Shown here: positions 1 to 9,219 of the stretch, one piece after another | Position numbering within the stretch: position 1 is the stretch's first letter | How the letters are laid out: each line of letters starts with the position of its first letter | NCBI GenBank assembly: GCA_016209595.1 | Contig: JACQVV010000139.1 | Coordinates: 1 to 40,182, forward strand | Reading direction: 5' to 3' | DNA: 40,182 nt | Source of the DNA: Planctomycetota bacterium | GTDB taxonomy: Bacteria; Planctomycetota; JACQVV01 | Notes under the pieces: generated by a model | The model's input: only the letters and a program-made list of their open reading frames with translations | The model's database searches: none | Told to the model about the DNA's origin: nothing | Translations under genes and position numbers: made by a program

Positions 1-3000
1 GTCTGGGCGCCGTGCTCTACGAGATGGTCGCTCTCGCCCGCCCGTTCGAGGCCGAGGGAGACCTGATGCGGCTCCTCGAGGACGTGTCGAAGGGTCGATT
101 CGAAGCGCCCACCGCGAGAAGCCGGGCACCCTGGGAGATCCCGGCCGAGATCGAAGCGGTCGTGCAGAAGGCGATGGCCAGGAGACCCGAGAAACGCTAC
201 GCGTCCGCCGCCCTTCTCCGAGCGGACGTCGAGGCATACCGCGACGGCCGGACGCTCGGCGCGGTCGAGTATTCGCCGTGGCAGGTCCTGGCCAAGTGGG
301 TCCGGCGGCACCGGACGGCGGCGATCGGCGCGACGGCGACGATCCTGGCCGCCCTCCTCGGCATCGCCGCGGTCGTGGTCGTGGCCCGCCACACGCGACT
401 CGAGGAGGAAGCCAGGGTCCGCTCCGAGCGGATCGCGGCGGCCGAGAAGAGGTTCGAGGCAGCGGCATCGCGCGGCGACTCCTCGGCCGTCCAGTTCAAC
501 CCGGCCGTCCCCCAGGAGTGGTTCCTCGCCCTCCTTCCCGTCGTCGAGGAGATGGGCCGCGCGATCGAGGAGCACCCGGAACCGCCCCAGGCGTGGCGCC
601 GCCGGCTCGACGAGGAGATGGACCGCCTCCAGGCCGGGGCGGAAGAAGTCGGCGACTGGGCGCTCGCGGAGCACCTGGCCCAGACGGCCGACGGATGGGG
701 CGTCATCCCGGCGGCCGAGCGGGAGAAGCGGCTCGCCCGGCCGGCGCAAGTTCGTCTCGAGCGCGCCCGGGCCGACGTCTCCCGGCTCGAGGGCATCCTC
801 GAGATGGTCTCCCGCGCCGACAAGGACAAGAGGTTCGGGCTCCTCCCCGGCGAGCTCGAGGAGCGAGCGCGCGAGATCGTTCGATTGCCGAGTCGGGCCC
901 GGGTCGCCCAGGAGCTCCTGACTCGGGTGGCGGCCGACAACCTGCGGCGGGAACGCGACCTCGTGTGGGGCGCGGCAGCGGCCGGTGCCGAGGGCGGGAT
1001 GTCGCTCGAACAACGGATCCTCGCCGCGGAGGTCCTCGGCCGTCTCAAGAACGTGCGGGAGATCGAGGGAGGACTCGACGCTCCGGGCCTCGTCGCGCGG
1101 ACGATTCGATCGGCTCTCGGCCTCCTCCTGCCGGCCGACGAGGTCGCGGCCTGGATCCGGGCGGCCGGCCGGCTCGAGGCGGCCGAACCCGAGTGCTTCC
1201 CGCCGCCCGGGGTCCGTGAGCTCCTGGACCAGGCCGAGGCCGAGTACTCGGGCGCGGCTCCCGTGGCGATCGCCGCCGAGCGGGTCCGCCTTTTCTGGAA
1301 GACATGTCTCGACCGCGAGACTCTCCCGGCGGACCTCTCGGTCGAGCGCCGAGAAGCGCTCATCGAGGACCTGGGCGACTGGGCGGCCGCCCGCGTGTCG
1401 TCCGGAACGGACTACACGGGGTATCTCGTGGGCCGGCTCGAAGGGAGCGAGCTCGCCGAGCCCGAGGAGCGGGTCCTCCTCGATCAAATCGGACTCCACG
1501 GAGACGCGTCGGGACCGCCCGGCCGTTCGCCGGTGAGTCCTCTCCGCGCGGCCATCCTCGACCCGCCCGCCGCCCATCTTCGGGACGAAACATCTTCGGG
1601 AGAAGGCGCCTCCCTTGCGCGACGGGAGCGGCGCCGCGCCGTGCGGGCCGCCACGAATCTCGCCCGCCTGCAGGTGCCGGAGACGGTGCTCTGGCTCTGG
1701 AGTCGTCTGCCCGAGGCGGGGAGTCGGTTCGGGATCGACGTGGGACTGGCCCTCCGGCTGGTCCCCCCCGAACGCTGGCCAGCCGGGGCGTCGGTGGAGG
1801 AGGAGCTCCACCGCGCCGCCGCCCTCCGACTGGCGGGTTGGCCCTCGGAGGCCCGGATTGCCGCCTCCGGGATCATCGAGCGGGATCCTCGCTCGGCCGA
1901 GGCGTACACGATACGCTCCCTGGCGCGCCTGGAGTGGGGAGACATCGAAGGCGCCCTCGCTGACGCCCAAGAGGCCCTGCGTCTCGACCCGGACCACGTC
2001 GAAGCGCTCGCCGCGCGAGCGGCCGCGCGGTTCGAATCCGGGGATCTGGACGGCGGGATGTCCGACTACGCGCGAGTGATCGCCCTGGCTCCACGCGTGC
2101 CCGAGTATCTCAATGACCGGGCGACGGAGCGCGGCGCGCGGGGAGACGTCGCCGGGGCCGTCTCCGACCTCGAGCGGGCCGCGGAACTTGCTCCCGAGTC
2201 CTACCTCATCCAGTCCAATCTCGCGGACGCGCTCCAGCAGGCGGGCGAGCTCGAGCGAGCTCTCGCGGCCGCAAATCGGGCGATCGAGCTCGATCCATCG
2301 CGGGGAGAGGGGTTCGTGAACCGCGCGAACATCCTGCGCCGTCTGGGCCGTCTAGCCTCCGCGCTCGAGGACGCTTCGGCGGCCGCCCTCCTGTCGCCTG
2401 GCTCCTGGCAAGCTTTCGCGATTCGCGCCGTGTGCCGGAGCGACATGGGGGACGTCTCCGGGTCGCTTGAGGACTTCGATCGGGCGCTTGCCCTCGAGTC
2501 CGACGATCCGAGTCTTCTCGTCGACCGTGGTCAGTCCCGAAAGCTCCTCGGACGCGAGGAGGAGGCCCTGGATGACTTTTCCCGCGCGATCGAGATCGCC
2601 CCCGAACACGCGCCGGCCTGGCGCCGCCGGGCGGAGCTTCGGGCCTCTCGGGGCGACCGCACCGGCGCGATCGAAGACTGGTCGCGGGCGATCGAGGCCG
2701 ATCCGACGGCCGAGTCCTGGACCGGCCGAGGACTCTTGCGGATGAAGACGGGAGACGTTAGTGGCGCGATTGCGGATCTGGACGAGGCCCTCCAGATCGA
2801 CCCCGGGCACGTGGTGGCCCTTTACAGCCGAGGCAAGGCTCATCTCTCGCGGGGCGACCTCGCGCGAGCGAAGGAAGACCTGGCTCGGGCCGCGGAGCTC
2901 GATCCCCAGACCTGGCCCGCGCTTGTCGAGCTCGGCGAGATCCTCGCCCGGGAGGGCGATACCCGAGGGGCGGATCGAGCCTTCGCTCAGGCGCTGGAAC

Positions 3001-3062
3001 GGGCGCACCCCGCCATGCATCCGGAGATCCTCGACGCGCGCCGGGGGGCACTCGGCCGATGA
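1..3062 (+). CDS. Ser/Thr protein kinase (C-lobe only in window) with transmembrane helix and C-terminal TPR array
   Basis: The gene is cut by the window start; the frame is open from base 3. The first ~80 residues read as the end of a Hanks-type kinase C-lobe: an LGAVLYEM helix, then a segment ending PEKRYASAALLRADVEAY, which is the usual end of these kinases. A hydrophobic helix (AAIGATATILAALLGIAAVV) follows at about residues 105-125, then a charged, partly helical middle region. From about residue 600 to the end there are roughly a dozen 34-residue TPR units, recognisable by repeated A..L.P and ALxxxGD elements. Known architecture: cytoplasmic kinase, membrane anchor, TPR protein-interaction domain. 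The catalytic loop and Walker-like Lys lie outside the window, so activity cannot be judged. The stop codon overlaps the next start in an ATGA, so the two genes are probably co-translated. Confidence 0.88.
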   Translation, partial: LGAVLYEMVALARPFEAEGDLMRLLEDVSKGRFEAPTARSRAPWEIPAEIEAVVQKAMARRPEKRYASAALLRADVEAYRDGRTLGAVEYSPWQVLAKWVRRHRTAAIGATATILAALLGIAAVVVVARHTRLEEEARVRSERIAAAEKRFEAAASRGDSSAVQFNPAVPQEWFLALLPVVEEMGRAIEEHPEPPQAWRRRLDEEMDRLQAGAEEVGDWALAEHLAQTADGWGVIPAAEREKRLARPAQVRLERARADVSRLEGILEMVSRADKDKRFGLLPGELEERAREIVRLPSRARVAQELLTRVAADNLRRERDLVWGAAAAGAEGGMSLEQRILAAEVLGRLKNVREIEGGLDAPGLVARTIRSALGLLLPADEVAAWIRAAGRLEAAEPECFPPPGVRELLDQAEAEYSGAAPVAIAAERVRLFWKTCLDRETLPADLSVERREALIEDLGDWAAARVSSGTDYTGYLVGRLEGSELAEPEERVLLDQIGLHGDASGPPGRSPVSPLRAAILDPPAAHLRDETSSGEGASLARRERRRAVRAATNLARLQVPETVLWLWSRLPEAGSRFGIDVGLALRLVPPERWPAGASVEEELHRAAALRLAGWPSEARIAASGIIERDPRSAEAYTIRSLARLEWGDIEGALADAQEALRLDPDHVEALAARAAARFESGDLDGGMSDYARVIALAPRVPEYLNDRATERGARGDVAGAVSDLERAAELAPESYLIQSNLADALQQAGELERALAAANRAIELDPSRGEGFVNRANILRRLGRLASALEDASAAALLSPGSWQAFAIRAVCRSDMGDVSGSLEDFDRALALESDDPSLLVDRGQSRKLLGREEEALDDFSRAIEIAPEHAPAWRRRAELRASRGDRTGAIEDWSRAIEADPTAESWTGRGLLRMKTGDVSGAIADLDEALQIDPGHVVALYSRGKAHLSRGDLARAKEDLARAAELDPQTWPALVELGEILAREGDTRGADRAFAQALERAHPAMHPEILDARRGALGR

Positions 3063-4360
3063 GAAAGGGGCGACCCGAAGCCGAGCTCGGCTCCCGGCCC
3101 CTCGTGATCGGCCTCTGGATCGGCCTGGGCGGAGGGACGCTCTTTGGGGCTCTCGCGGTTGCGATCGCCCTCTCGGCGCGGCAACGGAACGAGCCGGGCC
3201 CTGCCCCGACGGCCGAGCCGCGGAGCGACGCGACGGCCGAGCCGGCCGGGCCATCGCCTGCCCCGGTTCCGAGGAGGCACGACACCGGCTGGGGCATCGA
3301 AGATCTGGTGGCTGCGCACATCGCGGGTTCGAGGTTCGACGAGGCCTGGCAAGAGATCGCGGCCCACGAGAACGGCCTCTCGCCGGAGGAACGCGCCCGG
3401 GCACGACCCCTCCTCGATCGGCTCTCTCGCCGCTACCACGAGGCGAGGTACCCGGGGGAGCTAGGCCCGGAGGAGCGAAGGCGACTCATGGTCCGGCATC
3501 ACGAGGCCCGGTTGGACAATCGCATCGAGGAGGCGCTCGCCTTTCTCACCCTCGTGATTGAGTCGGATCCCAAACCCGTCCCCGACCTCTATATAGATCG
3601 AGCCGAGCTTGAGAACAACCTCGGCCGCCGCGAGGCCGCTCTTGCCGATCTTGATCGGGCCGAGGCACTCGATTCGCACGGCGGGACGGGCTCTTGCACG
3701 GAGTCGATCTCGGAGGTCCGCTGCCATGTCCTGGTCCATCTCTTCCGCTTCGACGAGGCGCGGCAGTGTGCGCTCCGGTATATTGAGACCGGCGGGAGCC
3801 GCCACCAAGGTCACTGCCTCCTCGCGCAGGTCCTGTGCGCTGAGGGACGACTGGAGGAGGCGCGCGTGGAGCTCGAGAGCGCACGTTCGATCCGGCCCGA
3901 CCTCCTCGTCCTGACCGATCTCGCGCTGGTCTACCTCGGCCTTGGCCATCGCGATGTGGCCCTTGGCCTCCTCGCCCAGGCCGAGCGAGGTCACGCCTCC
4001 GACGCGGTCGAACGGAACATGGCGATCGCCGGCCAGGCTTGGGCCTGGCTCCATCCCTCTGCCGGCGAACCGGACTACGAGCGAGCCCGCGACCACATGC
4101 TTCGCCTGGAGAAGAGCCCGGAGAAGATGCCCCTCGAGGCCTGCACGCGCGGCGCCTACGCTTCCATCACAGGCCAGCACGAGCCCGCGGTGCGGCTCTT
4201 CGGATTCTCCTCCCGCCATTGGACGAACTACCCCGAGTTCGGCTTCTACTATGCCCGCTCGCTCCGGGCCCTCGGGCGGATCGAGGAGGCCGACCGGATC
4301 CTCGCCGTCGCGACGCGCCTTCGACCGGAGCTCGCGAAGAAGTTCGAGAGCTCGCGCTGA
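3059..4360 (+). CDS. Membrane-anchored TPR-repeat protein
   Basis: A 433-residue protein whose ATG overlaps the stop of the kinase-TPR gene by four bases, so it is probably translated by coupling. One N-terminal membrane helix lies at about residues 15-38 (LVIGLWIGLGGGTLFGALAV) and is followed by a Pro/Ala/Glu-rich linker to about residue 75. The rest is helical and contains TPR-like units such as LYIDRAELENNLGRREAALA and LVYLGLGHRDVALGLLAQAE. No catalytic motif is visible. The likely role is as an adaptor or scaffold partner of the upstream kinase, inferred from coupling and shared TPR content. The protein topology (short inside N-terminus, TPRs outside or inside) cannot be settled by eye. 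Confidence 0.85.
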   Translation: MRKGRPEAELGSRPLVIGLWIGLGGGTLFGALAVAIALSARQRNEPGPAPTAEPRSDATAEPAGPSPAPVPRRHDTGWGIEDLVAAHIAGSRFDEAWQEIAAHENGLSPEERARARPLLDRLSRRYHEARYPGELGPEERRRLMVRHHEARLDNRIEEALAFLTLVIESDPKPVPDLYIDRAELENNLGRREAALADLDRAEALDSHGGTGSCTESISEVRCHVLVHLFRFDEARQCALRYIETGGSRHQGHCLLAQVLCAEGRLEEARVELESARSIRPDLLVLTDLALVYLGLGHRDVALGLLAQAERGHASDAVERNMAIAGQAWAWLHPSAGEPDYERARDHMLRLEKSPEKMPLEACTRGAYASITGQHEPAVRLFGFSSRHWTNYPEFGFYYARSLRALGRIEEADRILAVATRLRPELAKKFESSR

Positions 4361-4425
4361 CCCACGGATCGGCGACACGAGAAGGAGTCGGACGGGCCCC
4401 TCTTCCCGGGGCATGGGCTTCGTCA

Positions 4426-4833
4426 TGGCAGGAATGCCGGATCCAGGCCCGCGGCGGCCTCATCGGCCGGCGCTATCCCTGGGGCGACGACCCGCCAACC
4501 CGGGAGACCTGCGACTTCGAGCGCTTCGACGAGTTCTCGATCCTCCCCGCGAGGACCTTCCCGCCCAACGCGTACGGGCTCTACGCGATGAGCGGCTCGG
4601 TCTGGGAGTGGTGCGCCGACGACTACGACGCGCTCGCCTACCGGAGGTATCTCGCGCCGAAGGGCGACCACGTCCGCGAGAAGGTGATCCGTGGCGGGTC
4701 GTGGGCCGACGGCGCCGAGGCCGTGACCGTCTCGTTCCGCGCCTCGCTCCCAGCCGGGAGCTGGCGCCAGGGTTGTGGCCCCCCTTCGCCCAACGTCGGC
4801 TTCCGGCTCTGCCGCGTCGAGCGCGCGCGATAG
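4426..4833 (+). pseudogene. 5'-truncated formylglycine-generating-enzyme (SUMF1/EgtB/PvdO-type) domain
   Basis: The frame encodes the C-terminal half of an FGE-sulfatase domain. ARGGLIGRRYPWGDD is the conserved RRYPWGD segment, and NAYGLYAMSGSVWEWCADDY, IRGGSWAD and the terminal NVGFRLCRV are diagnostic blocks in the right order. The upstream half of the domain (the usual FxMG and RLPTEAEWE regions) is missing, and there is no in-frame ATG or GTG near the start of homology; bases before about 4430 do not read as this family. The domain ends normally at the TAG. It is most likely a remnant left by deletion or rearrangement behind the kinase/TPR operon, although translation as an extension of a longer frame cannot be excluded. 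Confidence 0.7.
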
Positions 4834-4878
4834 GCTCCTTGATGGACCGTCAGCCTCGACACCGAGGTGGATGGGCTC

Positions 4879-5772
4879 TTAGAGAGGCAGCCGGGCGATC
4901 GCCTCGTCGATCGTGGACCAGGCCCCTTGGGCCGCCTTCGAGATCCAGTGGGCCAGGTCCGCGGGACAGACCGTGGCGAGGAGCGGTTCGTCGATCCCGG
5001 ACCGCTCGTGTAGGACCTTGTTGAGGAGCGCCGCGTAGAGGGTCCGCCCGAGCGCCTGGAGGGAGACAGGCTCGAGGTCGCCGGTCCCCGGCGCGTACGC
5101 TCGCGTGACAGGCGCCCGCATCTCGAGCCCGGCCCGCGCGATCCCCCCCGCGTCGACGATCCGGATCTGGCCCTCGGCCGCGACCAGCACCTGGGAGGGC
5201 TTGAAGTCGGTGTAGTAGTGTCCCGGGGGCGTCCGGCGCAGGTGCTTGAGGAACGAGAGGACATCCTCGATCCACCGGCCGAGCCACTCGCCGACCTGGT
5301 TGAACTCGGGGTGGCGCAGGCGGGCCTGGACCTCGAGGTCGATCGCTCGGCCGGCGATGGGCTCCATCGCCAGATAGACCTCGCCCCCGCGCAGGGCCGC
5401 GGAGCGCTCGGCGAGGAGCGGGTTCTCCCCGGTCACGAGCTCGATGAGCGATGGAAGCGGCGAGTCCGAGAAGCGCCTCAGCATCTCGGCCTCCCGAAGG
5501 AGAGCCTCCCGCCGGGCGCGGATCTCCGCGGCACCGAAAGTGGCAGGTCGATCATAGGGAAGATGGGGCATCTTGAGGACCGCGCGGGCCTCGCCCTTCC
5601 TGGCCTCCAGGAGGACGCCGGCCGAGCCGATCGCCCGGACCCAGACCGCGGTCCACCCGCCGAGCGTGGCGCCTTTGAGCGAGCGCAGTCGCTCGAACAG
5701 GGACGGGCGCAGGAACGCGCGGGCGTACCGCTCGACCGCCGCCTCGTCCGGATGCGGATCCTGCTCGCTCAT
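4879..5772 (-). CDS. Divergent protein-kinase-like protein, partner of VWA gene
   Basis: A 297-residue protein starting at the ATG whose bases overlap the stop of the upstream VWA gene (ATGA, 5769-5772). It reads as a kinase fold with altered motifs. ARAVLKMP (K67) may be the ATP-binding lysine. HYYTDFKPSQVLV at about 186-197 stands where HRDLKPxNIL normally is, so D189 and K191 are kept while the HRD His/Arg are lost. IVDAGG at about 206-210 replaces DFG. This resembles the kinase-like members that accompany TerY-type VWA proteins. It is probably soluble, and may be an active atypical kinase or a pseudokinase. Coupled translation with the VWA gene implies a complex or shared pathway. A tiny hairpin-like sequence at 4854-4868 lies between this gene and the convergent FGE remnant. 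Confidence 0.75.
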   Translation of the reverse strand: MSEQDPHPDEAAVERYARAFLRPSLFERLRSLKGATLGGWTAVWVRAIGSAGVLLEARKGEARAVLKMPHLPYDRPATFGAAEIRARREALLREAEMLRRFSDSPLPSLIELVTGENPLLAERSAALRGGEVYLAMEPIAGRAIDLEVQARLRHPEFNQVGEWLGRWIEDVLSFLKHLRRTPPGHYYTDFKPSQVLVAAEGQIRIVDAGGIARAGLEMRAPVTRAYAPGTGDLEPVSLQALGRTLYAALLNKVLHERSGIDEPLLATVCPADLAHWISKAAQGAWSTIDEAIARLPL

Positions 5773-7136
5773 TCGCCCCAGTGGTCGATCGTACAGGTGG
5801 AGGGATCGGCATCGGCGGCGCGCAGGAGGGATTCGTCGATCGCTTCCTTGGCGATGCCCGCGCGCAGCCTCGAGACGACCTCCTCCAGGGCCCTCAGGTA
5901 CTCGGGGTCCCTCCTCTCGGCCCGGCAGATCTCGATCCGCGCCTCGTAGGCCGCGATCTGGGTCTCGATCCGATCGTCGCGCAGGTCCTCGAGCGACGTG
6001 AAGACACTGGCGACCGCGGGATCGGCCGCGCCTTCCTCGGCGCCGGCCGCGACCGGGACCTCCAACCACTCCGCGAGCTCGTGGTCCCGCCCTCCCTGCC
6101 GGTAGGCGAGCCGGATCTTCCCGAGCCGGAACCCGGGTCGCGGGTCTTCGGGCAGCCTCGCCTCGAACGCCCACGCGTAGCGACGCTCCGCCTCGAGCAC
6201 TCCGATCTCGAACCTCGGCGCCCGCGGCGGGCGGAACTCCGAGGCCGGCCAGAGGCGCTGGGCCGGACGGTGAGAGAAGACGTCGCCGGGGATCACGCCC
6301 TCCGCGAATTCCATCTGCAGGACCACTTCCGTCGCGACGATCGAGGCCGTGACCTGGGCCACGCGCTGGAAGCGCTCGAGGACGTCCTGGGTGTCCCGGA
6401 TGTGCTTCACCGTCCCGCCGGGGGAGGTCCCCATGATCCGGCGCATGCTCTCGAACGCGAAGTCGCGGCCGAACCCGAACGAGTGGACCTCGGCCCCGAG
6501 CCGCTCGAGCTCGGGTCTCGCCGCGTACGCCCTCTCGGGATCCGTGAGCTGACCATCGGTCAGGACGTAGAGCCGCGGCACGACGTCCTTCCTCTTCGCC
6601 CGGAACTCGCGGACCGCGTCCACGGCGAGGTCGAGCCCGCCCCGGAGATGGGTCTCCTGGAACCGGATCGGCGACTCGTCCATGCGCGCGAGCAGCGCCG
6701 AACGCCTCCGCCGGACCTCCGGCGCGGCCACTCCCTGGCACAGGATCTGGGACTCGGTCGAGAAGAGCACGACCGTGAGGTAGAGCCCCTCCTCGAGATG
6801 GGACATGAGGAGGTCGAGCGCCTCGCGCAGGAGAGGGTACTTCTCCGGCACGTTCATCGAGCCGGAGACGTCGAGGACGAGCACGAGGTGGCTCTCGGTC
6901 CGGAGCCTCTCGATCGGGAGATCCGGAGTGGACTCGAGGGCGAGGACCGCGCGGACCATCGAATCGACCCCCTCCGGATAGCGAGCCCGCTCCCACGTCG
7001 CGGCGATCCGGAACGGCTCGGCGGGGACGTCGACCGGCGCCGGAACCGCGGCCTCGCGGCCGCATCGAGGGCAGAACCGGTATCCCGGCTCGATCGGGGT
7101 CCCGTCATCGGGGCATGAGCGCCGAGCGTCGTTCAT
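5769..7136 (-). CDS. VWA-domain protein with N-terminal degenerate zinc ribbon
   Basis: A 455-residue protein. The N-terminus (SCPDDGTPIEPGYRFCPRCG) looks like a zinc ribbon but has only three cysteines (C8, C22, C25), so the first knuckle is incomplete. A von Willebrand factor A domain follows, with the MIDAS metal site DVSGS at D89-S93, a TH-containing loop (QETHLRGGLD) and LTDGQLTD. The C-terminal part is a beta-rich region followed by a helical tail. Known of the family: VWA domains bind partners through a metal-dependent site. Its stop overlaps the start of the kinase-like gene, as in TerY/kinase couples, but no PP2C phosphatase is adjacent here. Chosen start: ATG at 7136, the first Met before the zinc-ribbon segment. 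Confidence 0.85.
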   Translation of the reverse strand: MNDARRSCPDDGTPIEPGYRFCPRCGREAAVPAPVDVPAEPFRIAATWERARYPEGVDSMVRAVLALESTPDLPIERLRTESHLVLVLDVSGSMNVPEKYPLLREALDLLMSHLEEGLYLTVVLFSTESQILCQGVAAPEVRRRRSALLARMDESPIRFQETHLRGGLDLAVDAVREFRAKRKDVVPRLYVLTDGQLTDPERAYAARPELERLGAEVHSFGFGRDFAFESMRRIMGTSPGGTVKHIRDTQDVLERFQRVAQVTASIVATEVVLQMEFAEGVIPGDVFSHRPAQRLWPASEFRPPRAPRFEIGVLEAERRYAWAFEARLPEDPRPGFRLGKIRLAYRQGGRDHELAEWLEVPVAAGAEEGAADPAVASVFTSLEDLRDDRIETQIAAYEARIEICRAERRDPEYLRALEEVVSRLRAGIAKEAIDESLLRAADADPSTCTIDHWGE

Positions 7137-7319
7137 GAGCGAAGCCTCCTCCGCACATCCCTTCTAGCCGTCAGACGCCGATCCGTGACACTCGGTCGAT
7201 CCGCGCCCATCCCCGGGATACCTCCCTTCCATTGTGGCGGCCTGGGCGTGCGGCGCAAGCCTTCGACACCGGGTGCTCCCCGCGTCACGGGCCGCTTGCG
7301 GGGTTGAAGCCCCGTCCAG

Positions 7320-7393
7320 CTAGAGCCCATCCAAAAACCTCCCGTCGCCGGCGCTCTCGCCGGGCTCGGTCCGGTTTCTAGATAGGCTCCTAG
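7320..7393. mobile_element. Short CTA(G)-flanked miniature inverted-repeat element
   Basis: A CTAG at 7320-7323 and another at 7390-7393 flank a 66-67 bp palindromic unit. The left arm gagcccatccaaaaacc (7323-7339) and the reverse complement of the right arm, gagcctatctagaaacc (7373-7389), match at 14 of 17 positions. The centre holds a further GC-rich stem (gccggcg / cgccggg). The CTA or CTAG duplication and short imperfect TIRs fit a MITE mobilised by an IS5-type transposase; that family assignment is an inference. The right flank supplies the TAG stop codon of the neighbouring minus-strand gene. It may also serve as a terminator hairpin. Confidence 0.55.
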
Positions 7394-9219
7394 CGACCTC
7401 CCTGGCGCAGCCGCTCCCGGAGTTCGCGCACTTCCGGATTCAGCGGTTCGAGCACGGCGCGCCGTTCGATTTCCTCGCGGGCGACCCGGAGGGTTCGCTC
7501 GGCGAGCCCCGGCTCGCTCTCGCGAACGAACCTCGCCAGGAGCAGGGCAGCTTCCACGTCGTACGGGTAGACGCCGAGGGCCCGCCGGAGGGCGCGCGTG
7601 GCGGCCCCGAGCTCGCCCTTCTCGATCGACGCCATGGCCCGAAACCACTCCAGGCGCGCGCGGGCTCTCTCGCGGCCGCCGCGCGCGAATCGCCAGGACT
7701 CCTCGTATTCCATGCACAGGACGTGCTGGAGGAAATCGGCGGCGCTTGCGTACTCCCGCATCCGGGCGTGGATCCGGGCAAGATGCTCGAATGCGGTCAG
7801 CGCGTGCGTTTTCGTTGTCTCGCCGTCGAGCAACGCTTCCCACTCGGCCCTCGCGGGCTCCAGGAGTTCGTGGAAGGACAGGAAGAGCGCGGCCTCAAGG
7901 ATGATCCCCTCACTCGCCGATCCGGGCTCCGCGCCTGCCAGACGAAGGGCGACCCGGCCCCCTGGATCCCCGTCGCCGCGCGAGCGCAAGGGAGCGAGGA
8001 TCTCCTCCGCTCGGGCAGGATCGCCCGCCTCCAGGCAAGCGAGCGCGGCCTCAATCCGGAGCGCGTGTGGAAGTTTCGGATCCGCGGCGAGACGCTCCCA
8101 TTCCCCGGCCGCTTCGGGCCAGCGGCCGGCGCGCTGGAGGATCTCGATCCGCGTCCGCGCCTGCTTCTCCGGTTCCTCGATCGACGATGCCGCGAGGAGC
8201 CCGGAATCGACCACCCCCTCGATCGCGGAGAGATAGCGCGCTTTCCGGCCGAGCTCCTCGCCGTGCCAGAGGAGTTCCTGCCGCGACTCTCCCCGGACCT
8301 CGACGATCGCCCGGCAGTACCGGTAGAGCGCCTCAGCAGGATCCCCCCGCGCCTCTGCCTTCTGGCCGATGCCGAACTGGACGTCGAAGTCCTCGCCTTC
8401 GAGGCTTCCGACGCAATCCCAGTCGGTCAAGCCGAGGAGATCATCGTAGACACTCCATCGCTCCTTCGCTCTCCATGCGGCGAAGACTCGCGCATGTGCG
8501 TCGATGTCGAACCCGAAAGCACCGACGCGCCAATCGAACATCTCACAGCGCGACCCGGTGGCCAGATCGAACGCGAGATGGGCGGTCGCGAATCTGCGGT
8601 AGTGACCGCCTTTGAGCTCCTCTTCGATCGTACCCTCCCCGAACCGGGCCAGGGGCAAGCTGGGATGGACGATGGCGGCCCTCTCGAAGTCGAGGCCGGC
8701 GACCGCCGCCTCGAAGACGAGGGTCTCGTAGGGTCCGGTCTTCCGCACAAGGTCCTCGTACCGGTCGAGGAGGAACAGGGCCTCGGCTCCCATGCCGAGA
8801 TCGAGGTACGCCCGCACGAGAGCGACCATCGCGGCAGGACTCGTCGCGTCCGTACCCGCCGCGTGCATCCGTTCCCGGTGGAGCACGCGCAGCAACACCT
8901 CCATCTCCTCGGGCGAAGGGAGCAAATCGACCAGGATGATTTCGACATCGGGCGGGCGGTAGAACGTCCATCCCGTGCCGGTCGGGTAGGGGAGAGGACT
9001 TGCCGGGATGGGAGATCCGGCAGCGGGCTTCGGGAGCCGCGGCGGCTCGACATCCTGGTTCCGGCGGATCCGCGCGATCTCATCGAGCGCCTTCTGCTCG
9101 CGCTCGACGAGACTCGCGGAATCGGTGTCGCCCCTCATCGCCTCGCGCGCGACGACCACCGCGCCGACAAGCAGGGCCAGCACGAAGAGAATCCTCTCCC
9201 ACCGGATTCGAGTCGCCAC
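7390..9219 (-). CDS. Membrane-anchored TPR-like protein of unknown function
   Basis: A 609-residue protein that I cannot assign to a named family. The N-terminus has one membrane helix (ILFVLALLVGAVVVAREA, about residues 10-27) followed by a charged and proline-rich linker (PPRLPKPAAGSPIPASP). The rest is alpha-helical with degenerate TPR-type pairs, clearest near residues 130-150 (ALVRAYLDLGMGAEALFLLD) and in the C-terminal third (ALTAFEHLARIHARMREYAS and ALRRALGVYPYDVEAALLLA). It is probably a periplasm- or cytoplasm-facing scaffold. It stands alone on the minus strand with the M48 peptidase diverging from its 5' side, about 200 bases away. The stop codon lies in the flank of the small palindromic element at 7320-7393, so the extreme C-terminus may have been altered by that insertion. 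Confidence 0.82.
   Translation of the reverse strand: MATRIRWERILFVLALLVGAVVVAREAMRGDTDSASLVEREQKALDEIARIRRNQDVEPPRLPKPAAGSPIPASPLPYPTGTGWTFYRPPDVEIILVDLLPSPEEMEVLLRVLHRERMHAAGTDATSPAAMVALVRAYLDLGMGAEALFLLDRYEDLVRKTGPYETLVFEAAVAGLDFERAAIVHPSLPLARFGEGTIEEELKGGHYRRFATAHLAFDLATGSRCEMFDWRVGAFGFDIDAHARVFAAWRAKERWSVYDDLLGLTDWDCVGSLEGEDFDVQFGIGQKAEARGDPAEALYRYCRAIVEVRGESRQELLWHGEELGRKARYLSAIEGVVDSGLLAASSIEEPEKQARTRIEILQRAGRWPEAAGEWERLAADPKLPHALRIEAALACLEAGDPARAEEILAPLRSRGDGDPGGRVALRLAGAEPGSASEGIILEAALFLSFHELLEPARAEWEALLDGETTKTHALTAFEHLARIHARMREYASAADFLQHVLCMEYEESWRFARGGRERARARLEWFRAMASIEKGELGAATRALRRALGVYPYDVEAALLLARFVRESEPGLAERTLRVAREEIERRAVLEPLNPEVRELRERLRQGGR

Noticed and set aside
4831..4840. 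gataggctcc, identical to the right end of the palindromic element at 7381-7390
   Set aside because: Only ten bases match, with no partner inverted arm nearby; probably chance around a TAG stop codon.
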